A stretch of DNA of 64,000 bases, from the NCBI RefSeq assembly GCF_001681715.1, contig NZ_LNWY01000006.1, positions 368,969-432,968 on the forward strand, in the 5' to 3' direction. The stretch is from Tritonibacter mobilis (GTDB lineage Bacteria > Pseudomonadota > Alphaproteobacteria > Rhodobacterales > Rhodobacteraceae). Positions 24,862 through 33,717 of the stretch are shown in pieces. The notes beneath the pieces were generated by a model. The model did no database searches, had not been told where the DNA came from, and saw nothing but the letters and a program-made list of their open reading frames with translations. The position numbers and the translations under genes are program-made. Position 1 is the stretch's first letter. Each line of letters starts with the position of its first letter.

Positions 24862-25218
24862 ATGATTGCGCCAATGACATTGCTTAGACGGTATACCGCC
24901 CTGCTGCTCGCGGCGGCATTGTTGCTGACCGGCCATAGCGCCGCTGCCAGCCGCTTTGCGCGCGATGCGACGGGGCAGGTCATCCTGTGCACCGGCACGG
25001 GGCCTGTGACCGTCTATGTCGACGAGAACGGCGAACCGACGGGCGCGCCGCATATCTGCCCGGACTGCATCAATCACATCCTTGATCTGGCTCAGAGCCC
25101 GATGGTGTTCCGTGCGCCCGCTGCCGTGACGCGGCAAGCGCATCGACTTCCCTCGCGCGCGCAGAGCGATGTTGCAACGGAGCGCACGGCCCGTGCGCGC
25201 GCGCCGCCGTTGGTCTGA
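24862..25218 (+). CDS. Small exported DUF2946-like protein, possible copper-related
   Basis: A 118-residue protein with an N-terminal hydrophobic signal (LLRRYTALLLAAALLLTGHSAAA), then a cysteine in VILCTGTG and a CPDC motif (HICPDCINHI), followed by a basic, disordered tail. This spacing resembles DUF2946 proteins, which are often encoded beside copper chaperones, and here the next gene encodes PCuAC. The assignment rests on pattern and context. The start may be ATG 24862 or 24874. Confidence 0.6.
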   Translation: MIAPMTLLRRYTALLLAAALLLTGHSAAASRFARDATGQVILCTGTGPVTVYVDENGEPTGAPHICPDCINHILDLAQSPMVFRAPAAVTRQAHRLPSRAQSDVATERTARARAPPLV

Positions 25219-25296
25219 CCTGTTCCCAAACTTTACGTCAGGCCGGTTGCACGCATGTGCCCGGAGCCAACAGTCAAATTCTCAAGGAGACAACAG

Positions 25297-25797
25297 ATGT
25301 CCTTTAAATCTCTCAGCCGCTCGGCAGCATTTTCCGCGATTGCAACCCTCGCTCTTGCGGGCACCGCTGCGGCGGAAATGGTCGTGCAGGACGCCTATGC
25401 GCGGTCCAGCAATAAAATGTCGGGCGGGGCCTTCATGGAGGTCCTCAATCAGGGCGACACCGATGACCGCCTTGTGGAGGCGCGCTCTGACGTGGCCAAG
25501 CGGGTGGAGTTGCACACCAGCAAAGAAGACGCCAACGGCGTTATGAAGATGATGCCTGTAGAAGAGGGCTTTGCGATCCCGGCAGGTGGGACGCATATGT
25601 TCCAGCGGGGTGGCGATCACATCATGTTCATGGGCCTCAACCGTGAACTCAAGGATGGCGATAAAATCGACGTCACCTTGGTGTTTGAAAAGGCCGGAGA
25701 GGTCCCGGTTCGGATCGAGGTGGATATGGACCGTCAGCCGACAGAAGGGCATGCGGGCCACGATAATCACGGCGACCACAGCGAGCATTCCAACTGA
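25297..25797 (+). CDS. Periplasmic copper chaperone PCuAC-type
   Basis: A 166-residue protein with a signal peptide (cleavage after GTAAAE, near residue 25) and the PCu(A)C fold. The His/Met copper ligands are visible in VELHTSKEDANGVMKMMPV and GGTHMFQRGGDHIMFMGL. Known role: delivers Cu(I) to cytochrome oxidase in the periplasm. The C-terminus has an added histidine-rich tail (GHAGHDNHGDHSEH) likely to bind metal. AAGGAG precedes the ATG at 25297. The upstream small Cys protein is probably part of the same copper unit. Confidence 0.9.
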   Translation: MSFKSLSRSAAFSAIATLALAGTAAAEMVVQDAYARSSNKMSGGAFMEVLNQGDTDDRLVEARSDVAKRVELHTSKEDANGVMKMMPVEEGFAIPAGGTHMFQRGGDHIMFMGLNRELKDGDKIDVTLVFEKAGEVPVRIEVDMDRQPTEGHAGHDNHGDHSEHSN

Positions 25798-25833
25798 TCG
25801 TCTGCCGCCCTTTGACCGCAGACAGATGAAGGC

Positions 25834-25859
25834 AAAGCCCCGGCATGTGTCGGGGCTTT
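25834..25859. terminator. Intrinsic terminator after the copper chaperone gene
   Basis: AAAGCCCCG/CGGGGCTTT with an 8 nt loop and a T-run that overlaps the stop codon of convergent cobB. Confidence 0.88.
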
Positions 25860-25860
25860 T

Positions 25861-26562
25861 TTATGCGTTGCTGCCCGTCAGCAGGCCTTCAACCCATTTT
25901 GGCACAATCTCTGTTGCAGGGCCAAAATGACGCACACCAAAGGCCCGGCTGATCTCCGAGGGTTCCAGATTCAGCTCAACCGTATCAGCGCCATTGACTG
26001 CCGCCTCCTGCACAAAGGACGCGGCTGGGTAAACCTGCCCAGAAGTCCCGATGGACGCGAACAGATCGGCCTCTTCCAGATGGGAGATGATCTCTTCCAT
26101 GTGATAGGGAATTTCACCGAACCAGACCACATCGGGGCGCGCCTGTTGAGCGCCACAGGCGGGGCATGTTGTCTCCAGTGTCATCTCCATAGGGGCCTGC
26201 CATTGATGCGCACAGGCAGCACAGAGAGCACCTCTTAATGTGCCGTGCATGTGGAGCACATTGCGCGCACCTGCTGCTTCATGCAGCCCATCCACGTTTT
26301 GCGTCACGATGACGACCTCTCCCGCCCAGTGTTGTTCGAGCTGCGCGAGGGCGAGATGGGCTGCGTTCGGCTGGGCTTCTGCGGCCTGTTGGCGGCGTGC
26401 GGAGTAAAAGCGATGCACCAGCTCGGGGTCACGGGCAAAACCATCAGGTGTTGCGACATCTTCGATCCGGTGCTGGGACCATAACCCGCCCTCGCCGCGA
26501 AATGTGCCGAGCCCGCTTTCTGCTGAAATCCCGGCACCGGTGAGGATCACAATCTTGCTCAT
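25861..26562 (-). CDS. cobB: NAD-dependent protein deacylase (sirtuin, CobB type)
   Basis: A 233-residue sirtuin that removes acyl groups from protein lysines using NAD. NAD-binding GAGIS (9-13), TQNVD (87-91), catalytic H106 (in HMHGTL), and a zinc ribbon of C114, C117, C133 and C136. Tyr53 and Arg56 in RFYSARR are the pair known in CobB/SIRT5 to favour succinyl and malonyl groups, so desuccinylase activity is likely. The ATG at 26562 follows AAGGGG. Divergent from a phosphatase gene. Confidence 0.93.
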   Translation of the reverse strand: MSKIVILTGAGISAESGLGTFRGEGGLWSQHRIEDVATPDGFARDPELVHRFYSARRQQAAEAQPNAAHLALAQLEQHWAGEVVIVTQNVDGLHEAAGARNVLHMHGTLRGALCAACAHQWQAPMEMTLETTCPACGAQQARPDVVWFGEIPYHMEEIISHLEEADLFASIGTSGQVYPAASFVQEAAVNGADTVELNLEPSEISRAFGVRHFGPATEIVPKWVEGLLTGSNA

Positions 26563-26611
26563 GTCAGGCCCCTTGTGTCGCGGTTTATTCATGGTCGCTA
26601 TGTTGATAAAC

Positions 26612-26640
26612 TTGCATAGTCTGGCAGGTGCCGAAAATAC
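26612..26640 (+). promoter_or_regulatory. Candidate promoter for the LMW phosphatase gene
   Basis: TTGCAT, 17 nt spacer, AAATAC, in the A/T-rich gap between the divergent cobB and phosphatase genes. Confidence 0.3.
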
Positions 26641-26676
26641 TTAATTTCAGCATTTCAAATCTAAAAGGGATCTTCC

Positions 26677-27114
26677 GTGAAAAGCGTATTGTTTGTCTGC
26701 CTTGGAAATATTTGCCGATCGCCCGCTGCGGAGGCGCTTTTTCGAGAAAGATGCCCTCATATACGAACGGATAGTGCTGGCACCTCGGATTTCCACGTGG
26801 GAGAGCCGCCATACGCGCCTATGGCGACCGCAGCAGGCGCGCGTGGAATTGATATGAGCGATTTGCGGGCACGACAATTCACTACGAGTGATTTTCGAAA
26901 TTTTGATTTTATCTTCGTGATGGATAAAGAAAACCGGCGCAACGTGGAGAGCTTGCGTCCAGCCGGAAATACCACCCCGGTCGAGCTATTTGCGCCCTTG
27001 GCTGCGGAGGGGGCTGCAGATGAGGTGCCTGACCCCTATTACTCCCGCGACTTCGACGGCTGCCTAGACCTATTAGAAAGCGCTGCAATTGGATTGCAGC
27101 GCAAGATTTCGTAG
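26677..27114 (+). CDS. Low molecular weight protein-tyrosine phosphatase
   Basis: A 145-residue phosphatase with the P-loop VCLGNICRSP (catalytic C8, R14) and the general-acid aspartate in DPYY (about 119-122), as in the Wzb/LMW-PTP family. GTG start at 26677 with AAAAGGG upstream. Such enzymes often control tyrosine kinases of exopolysaccharide synthesis, but no kinase gene is nearby. Its base composition is more A/T-rich than its neighbours. Confidence 0.92.
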   Translation: MKSVLFVCLGNICRSPAAEALFRERCPHIRTDSAGTSDFHVGEPPYAPMATAAGARGIDMSDLRARQFTTSDFRNFDFIFVMDKENRRNVESLRPAGNTTPVELFAPLAAEGAADEVPDPYYSRDFDGCLDLLESAAIGLQRKIS

Positions 27115-27143
27115 CGGTGATTGGGAGGGGGCGTCGGTAGGCC

Positions 27144-28109
27144 TTAGCTCTCAAGCACGCGCAATTGCCCGGCCAGCCATGGCAGGCGGTTGATTGCGGG
27201 TGCGATGATCTGGCTTTGGGTAAGGCGACGCACAGTGCCAGCAACTTCGAGCGGAACCGTGTCCGGCCAATCCGACTGCGCAAACAGAGAAATGCGACGT
27301 GAAAAGCCTGCGAAGGGCAGGGCAAACGCGTCGATCTCTTCGTGGAAACGCGCGGCACGCATGTAACCCAGCGGCGTGGTGATCGCCCAACCGATGCGGC
27401 GTGCAACCATTGCCATCAGCGCAAGATGAGAGCCGATTTCGAAACGGTCATCAAACTCCATCTTGTGGCGGGTCAGATGAGATTCGATCTGCTGAGAGAT
27501 CAATTGATCACGGGCATAGCGCAACAAAGGCAGGTGATTCAGTTGATTTCCAACGTCATCCGGGTCGGTGACGCGGCCGCGCGGCGCAACAACGATGAAC
27601 GGATCTTCGACCAGCGGATATTCGTTCATGCCGGAACGCAGCTCTCCGGTGGAAGCGGCGACGCCGATATGCAGTTCTTTTTCTGCCATGGCTTTATAAA
27701 TGTCATGGCTGGACGCGGTGACCATCTTAAAGCGGCATTGGGTCAGGCTATCGGCTAAAATGGTCGCAAGACGCGGTGTCAGATCATTGTCGAAATCATC
27801 AATCAACCCCATGGAAAGCGCGGGCAGATGTGAAAGATCCATCACCGTAAGCTCGCTCTGGGCCAGTCGTAATTCGCTCAAAACCGCCTGAGTGCGGGAC
27901 AAGAAGCTGCGCCCGGCCGAAGTTAGAACCATGGGGCGACGACCGTGATCTACGAGATCGGAGCCAAGGGCTTTTTCGAGGTTGCGAAGCTGCTGGCTGA
28001 CCGCTGGCTGACTAAGACCAGTAATGTCGGCAGCCTGCGCAACAGAACCCGACTTGGCCAAAGCTTCAAAAACTTCTAGCCCTCGGAGAGTAACGCCTTT
28101 CATAAGCAT
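27144..28109 (-). CDS. LysR family transcriptional regulator
   Basis: A 321-residue LysR-type regulator: N-terminal winged helix (LRGLEVFEALAKSGSVAQAADITGLSQPAVSQQLRNLEKALG, residues about 8-50) and a periplasmic-binding-protein-like effector domain. The ATG at 28109 has GGAG about 7 nt upstream; an in-frame ATG at 28103 is possible. No divergent partner gene is present to suggest its target: the upstream region is a 268 bp A/T-rich gap. Ligand unknown. Confidence 0.9.
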   Translation of the reverse strand: MLMKGVTLRGLEVFEALAKSGSVAQAADITGLSQPAVSQQLRNLEKALGSDLVDHGRRPMVLTSAGRSFLSRTQAVLSELRLAQSELTVMDLSHLPALSMGLIDDFDNDLTPRLATILADSLTQCRFKMVTASSHDIYKAMAEKELHIGVAASTGELRSGMNEYPLVEDPFIVVAPRGRVTDPDDVGNQLNHLPLLRYARDQLISQQIESHLTRHKMEFDDRFEIGSHLALMAMVARRIGWAITTPLGYMRAARFHEEIDAFALPFAGFSRRISLFAQSDWPDTVPLEVAGTVRRLTQSQIIAPAINRLPWLAGQLRVLES

Positions 28110-28377
28110 AGGTTGGCTCCCAAAAGTCCAATTTCATTCAAACTCCGTCACGCGATGCTTCTGCCGGGGGAGCGTCTGAACACTACACATCACAGGATTT
28201 CCCTGCATGCGAAACAATCTTCAATGTTTCTATTTTTATTTTATTAGTTTGAAAAGGAAAAAGTTATCAATTCAGATGATTTATAAGAAGTTTCACGTTT
28301 TTGAAAGAAAAATGGTCACGGGCGGCGCCAATTAACCATTTTCCCATCAAAGATCAAAGTTGACGGTATGCGCAGCA
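28110..28377. other. A/T-rich gap upstream of the LysR gene
   Basis: No gene. The stretch 28199-28320 is markedly A/T-rich against the rest of the window, with runs such as TTTCTATTTTTATTTTATTAG. It may be the autoregulated LysR promoter. I found no clear transferred gene in it. Confidence 0.5.
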
Positions 28378-28698
28378 TTAACCGCAGATGCGCTCGGCGT
28401 CACTTCCAAAAACTTTGTATTTCTTCCACAGGCGAGCATCGCTGCTGCGTGCTGATTGGCGCACTTCTTGTGCCCGGTGGGGATCAGCAAACCATTTGGA
28501 GACGGTGCGCTGTTCGGATTTGGTCAATCGGCCTTCGGCGACCTGCTGGATGCAACGGCACAGGTTTGCCTCGGCAGCGCTTCTATTTGAATTGCGGCAT
28601 GCGCGCTCAATCGCGCCGGCTTCAGCTGACGGTGCGACAAAGAGGGTGGAGGTCACGCATAGGCAGGCGGCGAGGGTCAGTCGGAACACGATCATCAT
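28378..28698 (-). CDS. Small exported cysteine-containing protein of unknown function
   Basis: A protein of about 106 residues with a signal peptide (MMIVFRLTLAACLCVTSTLFVAPSAEA). The mature part has four cysteines, in IERACRNS, NLCRCIQQVA and ERICG, which could form disulfides. WFADPHRAQEVRQS is a further distinctive stretch. I believe similar proteins are common in Rhodobacteraceae, but no function is known to me. It has no clear ribosome-binding site at the right distance, so the exact start is uncertain (28698 or 28695). Divergent from lepA. Confidence 0.65.
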   Translation of the reverse strand: MMIVFRLTLAACLCVTSTLFVAPSAEAGAIERACRNSNRSAAEANLCRCIQQVAEGRLTKSEQRTVSKWFADPHRAQEVRQSARSSDARLWKKYKVFGSDAERICG

Positions 28699-28863
28699 TC
28701 TCCGGTTGGCACGGTTGGGAATACGAGAAATTTGACCACCTATTCCACATCTCAACGGGATATTTCAATGGGGAGACAGCGGAGTTTGGCTGCTTAGGAT
28801 CTCGTAGGCGGCAACACGTCGCATCTGCGTGCATTTCACTGGCGGACAAGCGCACGATCCACC

Positions 28864-28892
28864 TTGACCAAATGCAAAATCCCAATCATATG
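28864..28892 (+). promoter_or_regulatory. lepA promoter giving a leaderless transcript
   Basis: TTGACC (28864-28869), exactly 17 nt spacer, CATATG (28887-28892). The -10 ends 8 nt before the lepA ATG at 28901, so transcription should begin at or next to the start codon. No Shine-Dalgarno exists there. Confidence 0.6.
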
Positions 28893-28900
28893 CGCTTGTC

Positions 28901-30700
28901 ATGACAGAGCTCTCGAAAATCCGCAATTTCTCCATCGTCGCTCATATCGACCACGGCAAGTCCACGCTTGCTGACCGCCTCATCCAATCGACGGGGACGG
29001 TGCAGGATCGTGACATGAAAGAGCAGCTGCTCGACGCCATGGACATCGAGCGCGAGCGGGGCATCACCATTAAGGCGAACACCGTCCGCATCGATTACGA
29101 GGCAGACGACGGTGAACGCTATGTGCTGAACCTGATCGACACCCCCGGTCACGTCGACTTCGCCTATGAGGTCTCCCGCTCCATGCGCGCGGTAGAAGGC
29201 TCTCTGCTGGTGGTCGACTCGACCCAAGGGGTTGAGGCGCAAACACTGGCGAATGTCTATCAGGCAATCGATGCAGATCATGAGATCGTACCGGTTCTCA
29301 ACAAGATCGACCTGCCCGCCGCCGATTGTGATCGCGTCGCCGAGCAAATCGAGGATGTGATCGGCATTGATGCGACAGATGCCATTCAGGTGTCAGCCAA
29401 AACCGGCATTGGCATCAAGGAAACCCTTGAAGCAATCGTGAAGCGCCTGCCCGCACCAAAAGGGGAGCGCGACGCCCCTCTGAAGGCGATGCTGGTGGAT
29501 AGCTGGTATGATGCCTACCTCGGCGTCATCGTGCTGGTGCGCATCATGGATGGCGTTCTGAAAAAGGGTGACCAAATCAGAATGATGCAGACCAACGCCC
29601 GCTATGGTGTTGAGCGCATCGGCGTGTTCCGCCCTGCCATGCAGACCGTTGATGAGCTTGGCCCCGGCGAGATCGGCTTTATCACCGCCTCGATCAAGCA
29701 GGTGCGTGATACCAAAGTGGGTGATACCATCACCCATGACAAAAAGGGTGCCGAGGTTGCGCTGCCAGGCTTTAAACCCTCGGTGCCGGTGGTGTTCTGT
29801 GGTCTGTTCCCGGTGGACAGTTCCGAATTCGAGGACCTGCGCAACGCGATTGAGAAACTTGCCCTCAATGATGCGTCTTTCTCTTACGAGATGGAAACCT
29901 CTGCGGCACTGGGCTTTGGCTTCCGCTGCGGCTTCTTGGGGCTCTTGCACCTTGAGGTGATCCGTGACCGGATCGAGCGCGAATACAATATCGAACTGAT
30001 CACAACCGCGCCCTCCGTGGTTTATCACGTCTTTGGCAAAGACGGTGTGATGTCCGAACTGCACAACCCTGCTGACATGCCCGATCTGTCCACAGTGGAT
30101 CACGTCGAAGAGCCGCGCATCAAAGCGACCATTCTGGTGCCGGACGAATATCTCGGCGATGTGTTGAAACTCTGTCAGGATCGCCGCGGCATTCAGGAAG
30201 ACCTCTCCTATGCGGGGTCGCGCGCCATGGTCGTTTATGATCTGCCGCTGAACGAAGTGGTCTTTGATTTCTATGACCGGTTGAAGTCGGTGACCAAGGG
30301 CTATGCCTCTTTTGACTATCAGATGATCGGCTACCGTATCGATAATCTGGTCAAAATGTCGGTGCTGGTGAACGATGAGCCTGTGGATGCGCTGTCGATG
30401 ATGGTGCACCGCGACCGCGCCGAAGCGCGGGGGCGTGCGATGTGCGAAAAGCTCAAGGAGCTGATCCCGCGCCACATGTTCAAGATTCCGATTCAGGCGG
30501 CCATCGGCGGCAAGGTCATCGCCCGCGAGACCCTTTCCGCGATGCGCAAGGACGTGACCGCGAAATGCTACGGCGGCGATGCTACCCGGAAGCGCAAGCT
30601 CTTGGACAAGCAAAAAGCCGGTAAGAAAAAGATGCGCCAATTTGGTCGTGTCGATATCCCGCAAGAGGCGTTTATCTCTGCACTGAAGATGGACGATTGA
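28901..30700 (+). CDS. lepA: Translation elongation factor 4 (LepA)
   Basis: A 599-residue GTPase that acts on stalled ribosomes. G-domain motifs: AHIDHGKST (near residue 15), the switch-2 DTPGH (in [10 protein letters not shown]) and NKID. The LepA-specific C-terminal domain has [16 protein letters not shown] at the end. The ATG at 28901 matches the family N-terminus ([18 protein letters not shown]), and no later start is possible without cutting the G domain. It has no Shine-Dalgarno and appears to be leaderless. A strong terminator follows, so it is a single-gene unit. Confidence 0.97.
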   Translation: MTELSKIRNFSIVAHIDHGKSTLADRLIQSTGTVQDRDMKEQLLDAMDIERERGITIKANTVRIDYEADDGERYVLNLIDTPGHVDFAYEVSRSMRAVEGSLLVVDSTQGVEAQTLANVYQAIDADHEIVPVLNKIDLPAADCDRVAEQIEDVIGIDATDAIQVSAKTGIGIKETLEAIVKRLPAPKGERDAPLKAMLVDSWYDAYLGVIVLVRIMDGVLKKGDQIRMMQTNARYGVERIGVFRPAMQTVDELGPGEIGFITASIKQVRDTKVGDTITHDKKGAEVALPGFKPSVPVVFCGLFPVDSSEFEDLRNAIEKLALNDASFSYEMETSAALGFGFRCGFLGLLHLEVIRDRIEREYNIELITTAPSVVYHVFGKDGVMSELHNPADMPDLSTVDHVEEPRIKATILVPDEYLGDVLKLCQDRRGIQEDLSYAGSRAMVVYDLPLNEVVFDFYDRLKSVTKGYASFDYQMIGYRIDNLVKMSVLVNDEPVDALSMMVHRDRAEARGRAMCEKLKELIPRHMFKIPIQAAIGGKVIARETLSAMRKDVTAKCYGGDATRKRKLLDKQKAGKKKMRQFGRVDIPQEAFISALKMDD

Positions 30701-30705
30701 TCCTC

Positions 30706-30730
30706 AAGGCCTCCCCCAGCGGGAGGCCTT
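30706..30730 (+). terminator. Intrinsic terminator after lepA
   Basis: AAGGCCTCCC/GGGAGGCCTT, 5 nt loop, then TTT; 6 bp after the lepA stop codon. Confidence 0.9.
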
Positions 30731-30903
30731 TTTCGTTGCGCTGGCTGCTTTGGTGAGCGGGTGACCCTGCGCCACAACACCGGGTGACTTGTCGTCGGCC
30801 TGTGTGGGGAGGTGGTTCCCGCCACATGTTGTCTGCGCTTGCATTCTGGCCGCGCTCAGGTGCAATGTCGCGCCGATTTAAACCACTATAAATGAGGTGA
30901 AGC

Positions 30904-32322
30904 ATGATCCCGGTCAAAGGTGTCACAGGACAAAACGTGGCAGTGCTGGGGTTGGGGCGTTCGGGGCTTGCCACTGCACGTGCGTTGCGCGAGGGCGGGG
31001 CCGAGGCGATCTGTTGGGATGACAATCCTGCCGCGCGCGAAACCGCAGAAGCGGAGGGGTTCACCTGCCGCGAGTTGAGCAAGCAGGGCGCATTCGAAGG
31101 CATCTCAGCCCTGATCGTGTCACCCGGTATCCCGCACCTCTATCCCAAACCGAACCCGGTGGTGCGTGCGGCATTGAGCGCGGGTGTCCCGGTGGACAAT
31201 GACATTGGCCTGTTCTTCCGCTCAGTGGCGACGTCGGAATGGGATGAGTTCGACACACCGCCAAAAGTGATCGCGGTGACCGGCTCCAACGGGAAATCGA
31301 CCACGGTCGCGCTGTTGCACCACATTCTTGAACATGTCGGGCGCAACAGCCAGATGGCGGGCAATATCGGGCGCGGGGTGTTGGATATCGACCCACCCGT
31401 GGACGGCGGTGTCGTGGTGCTGGAGCTCTCATCTTATCAGACGGATCTGGCGCGTGCGCTCACCCCGGATGTGGCTGTTTTCACCAATCTCACCCCGGAT
31501 CATCTGGATCGCCACGCGGGCATGGGGGGCTATTTCGCTGCCAAACGACGCCTGTTTGCAGAAGGTGGCCCTGACCGCGCGGTCATTGGCATCGACGAGG
31601 ATGAGGGCCTGTTCCTTGCGGGGCAAATGAGTGAGGGCAATGGTGATGACCGGGTGATCCGCGTCTCATCGGGGCAAAAACTCTCTGGCAGTGCGGGGTG
31701 GAGCGTATTCGCCCGCAAAGGGTTTCTGTCGGAGTACCGTAAGGGTCGGCAGGCGGGATCAATTGATCTGCGCGACATTCCCGGCCTGCCCGGCGCGCAC
31801 AACCACCAAAACGCCTGCGCGGCCTATGCGGCGGCGCGCACCCTTGGTCTTGCGCCGCGGGTGATCGAGGCTGCGATGAAGACCTACCCGGGCCTGCCAC
31901 ACCGCAGCCAGCGTGTCGCGCAGGTGAATGGGGTGTCTTATGTAAATGACAGCAAGGCCACCAATGTGGACAGCGCGGCCAAGGCGCTGAGTGCATTCAA
32001 AAAAATCCGCTGGATCTGCGGCGGCCTTGAAAAAGAGGGCGGGCTTGAGGCGCTGAAGGGTGCGACAGGTGAGGTGCTCAAAGCCTATGTGATCGGTCGC
32101 GAGGCGGCGCAATTTGCCATGCAACTCAACGTCGATGCGGAGGTCTGCACCACTATGGCAGCGGCGGTTGAACATGCGATGGCCGATGCGGGTGAGGGGG
32201 AGACTGTGCTCTTGGCTCCAGCAGCGGCGAGCTTTGATCAATACGACAGCTTTGAAAAACGCGGCGAGGATTTTATTGCAGAGGTCACGGCGCGTCTGAA
32301 CGGTCAGGGCCCCAACGATTAA
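30904..32322 (+). CDS. murD: UDP-N-acetylmuramoylalanine-D-glutamate ligase
   Basis: Adds D-glutamate to UDP-MurNAc-L-Ala in peptidoglycan precursor synthesis. The 472-residue protein shows the N-terminal nucleotide-binding start ([17 protein letters not shown]), the ATP loop TGSNGKSTT (about 121-129), HLDRHAGM, and the C-terminal PHRSQRV...[12 protein letters not shown] lies upstream of its ATG. murD is usually next to mraY and ftsW; here its upstream neighbour is lepA, and a reversed flavoprotein gene separates it from ftsW. Its stop overlaps that of the flavoprotein gene. Confidence 0.96.
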   Translation: MIPVKGVTGQNVAVLGLGRSGLATARALREGGAEAICWDDNPAARETAEAEGFTCRELSKQGAFEGISALIVSPGIPHLYPKPNPVVRAALSAGVPVDNDIGLFFRSVATSEWDEFDTPPKVIAVTGSNGKSTTVALLHHILEHVGRNSQMAGNIGRGVLDIDPPVDGGVVVLELSSYQTDLARALTPDVAVFTNLTPDHLDRHAGMGGYFAAKRRLFAEGGPDRAVIGIDEDEGLFLAGQMSEGNGDDRVIRVSSGQKLSGSAGWSVFARKGFLSEYRKGRQAGSIDLRDIPGLPGAHNHQNACAAYAAARTLGLAPRVIEAAMKTYPGLPHRSQRVAQVNGVSYVNDSKATNVDSAAKALSAFKKIRWICGGLEKEGGLEALKGATGEVLKAYVIGREAAQFAMQLNVDAEVCTTMAAAVEHAMADAGEGETVLLAPAAASFDQYDSFEKRGEDFIAEVTARLNGQGPND

Positions 32323-33494
32323 CCCCGGATAGCGGTTCCTGCGGCGTGGCCTGACGCCCATGCCCATTGGAAGTTATAACCGCCAAGCCAGCCGGTCACA
32401 TCCACTGCTTCGCCAATTGCATAAAGGCCGGGCATCGCCTTGGCCTCCATGCTGCGCGACGACAGCGCATCGGTGTCGATGCCGCCCAATGTGACCTCGG
32501 CGGTGCGGTAACCTTCGGTGCCTGTGGGTTTCAATCGCCAGTCTTTCAGCCGGTCGCACAGCGCCTGAAGCGCTGCGTCGGACTGATCGGCCAATCGCCC
32601 CTTGAGGCTGCCATCTGCCGCCAGATCCTCTACCAACCGTGTGGGCAGATGGCGGGCAAGCTCTGTGGTCAGATCCTTACGCCCGCTCTGTTGGCGTTGC
32701 TCGCGCAGGGCCACAAAGAGATCCACATCCGGCAAGAGGTGCACTGCGATCTCCTCGCCCTCGCGCCAATAGCTGGAGATTTGCAGGACCGCAGGGCCAG
32801 AAAGTCCACGGTGCGTGAACAACAGGGCCTCATCAAAACTGGCTTCGGCATTGGAAATGCGTGCAGGGACCGACACGCCCGCAAGGGGTTTGAACCGATC
32901 CGCCCCAAAGGTGAAGGGCACAAGGCCAGGGCGGGTGTCCAGTACATGAAGGCCGAACTGCGTGGCGATCTCATAGGCAAGCCCCGTTGCGCCCATTTTG
33001 GGGATCGATTTGCCCCCCGTTGCCAGCACGAGGTTTTGCGCGGTGACCGTCACGGGTTTGCCTTCGCGTTCCAGCCGCACGGTGAAACCGTCGCTGCCAT
33101 GAGACACATCGACCACCGAGGTTTGCAACCACAGATCTGCGCCCGCATCGCGCAGCTCTTTCACCAGCATCGTGACGATCTGTCGGGCGGAGTCGTCGCA
33201 AAACAGCTGGCCAAGGGTTTTCTCGTGCCATGCGATACCGTGGCGGGTGACCAGCTCGATAAAATCCCACTGGGTGTAGCGCGCCATCGCCGATTTGCAG
33301 AAATGCGGATTCTGCGAGAGGTAGTTTTCCGGTGCTGCATACATATTCGTAAAGTTGCAGCGCCCGCCGCCAGAAATGCGGATCTTTTCGCCCGGTGCCT
33401 TGGCGTGATCCACCACGAGGCAGTCGCCCCCTGCGCGCGCCGCGCACATCATGCCAGCTGCGCCAGCGCCGAGAATCAAGGTTTTTATCCGCAT
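32319..33494 (-). CDS. NAD(P)/FAD-dependent oxidoreductase of the HI0933/BaiN family
   Basis: A 391-residue flavoprotein with the FAD-binding GAGAAG (9-14), the family hallmark [16 protein letters not shown], and a C-terminal second FAD contact [27 protein letters not shown]. Family members include flavin reductases acting on unsaturated steroids in gut bacteria; the function here is unknown. The ATG at 33494 ([11 protein letters not shown]) fits the family. It is inserted in the opposite direction between murD and ftsW, overlapping the murD stop. Confidence 0.9.
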   Translation of the reverse strand: MRIKTLILGAGAAGMMCAARAGGDCLVVDHAKAPGEKIRISGGGRCNFTNMYAAPENYLSQNPHFCKSAMARYTQWDFIELVTRHGIAWHEKTLGQLFCDDSARQIVTMLVKELRDAGADLWLQTSVVDVSHGSDGFTVRLEREGKPVTVTAQNLVLATGGKSIPKMGATGLAYEIATQFGLHVLDTRPGLVPFTFGADRFKPLAGVSVPARISNAEASFDEALLFTHRGLSGPAVLQISSYWREGEEIAVHLLPDVDLFVALREQRQQSGRKDLTTELARHLPTRLVEDLAADGSLKGRLADQSDAALQALCDRLKDWRLKPTGTEGYRTAEVTLGGIDTDALSSRSMEAKAMPGLYAIGEAVDVTGWLGGYNFQWAWASGHAAGTAIRG

Positions 33495-33717
33495 GGGCCG
33501 CATCGACCATGAAAGCGCGCACCACGCAAGTCGCAGCTGCAAAAGCAAATGTGACCACTGCGGGGCGGAATGATGTCATTTTCCCCGGCTGGATGCCCGG
33601 AAGATGCTGGCCTGATCGGCGCAATCGGGTTACACTTTAGCCAATAAGTCCCAAAAACGGGACACATCGAGGCGAAACAGGCCCTGCATCTATGGGCCCA
33701 ATCAAGGCAGTGAACCC

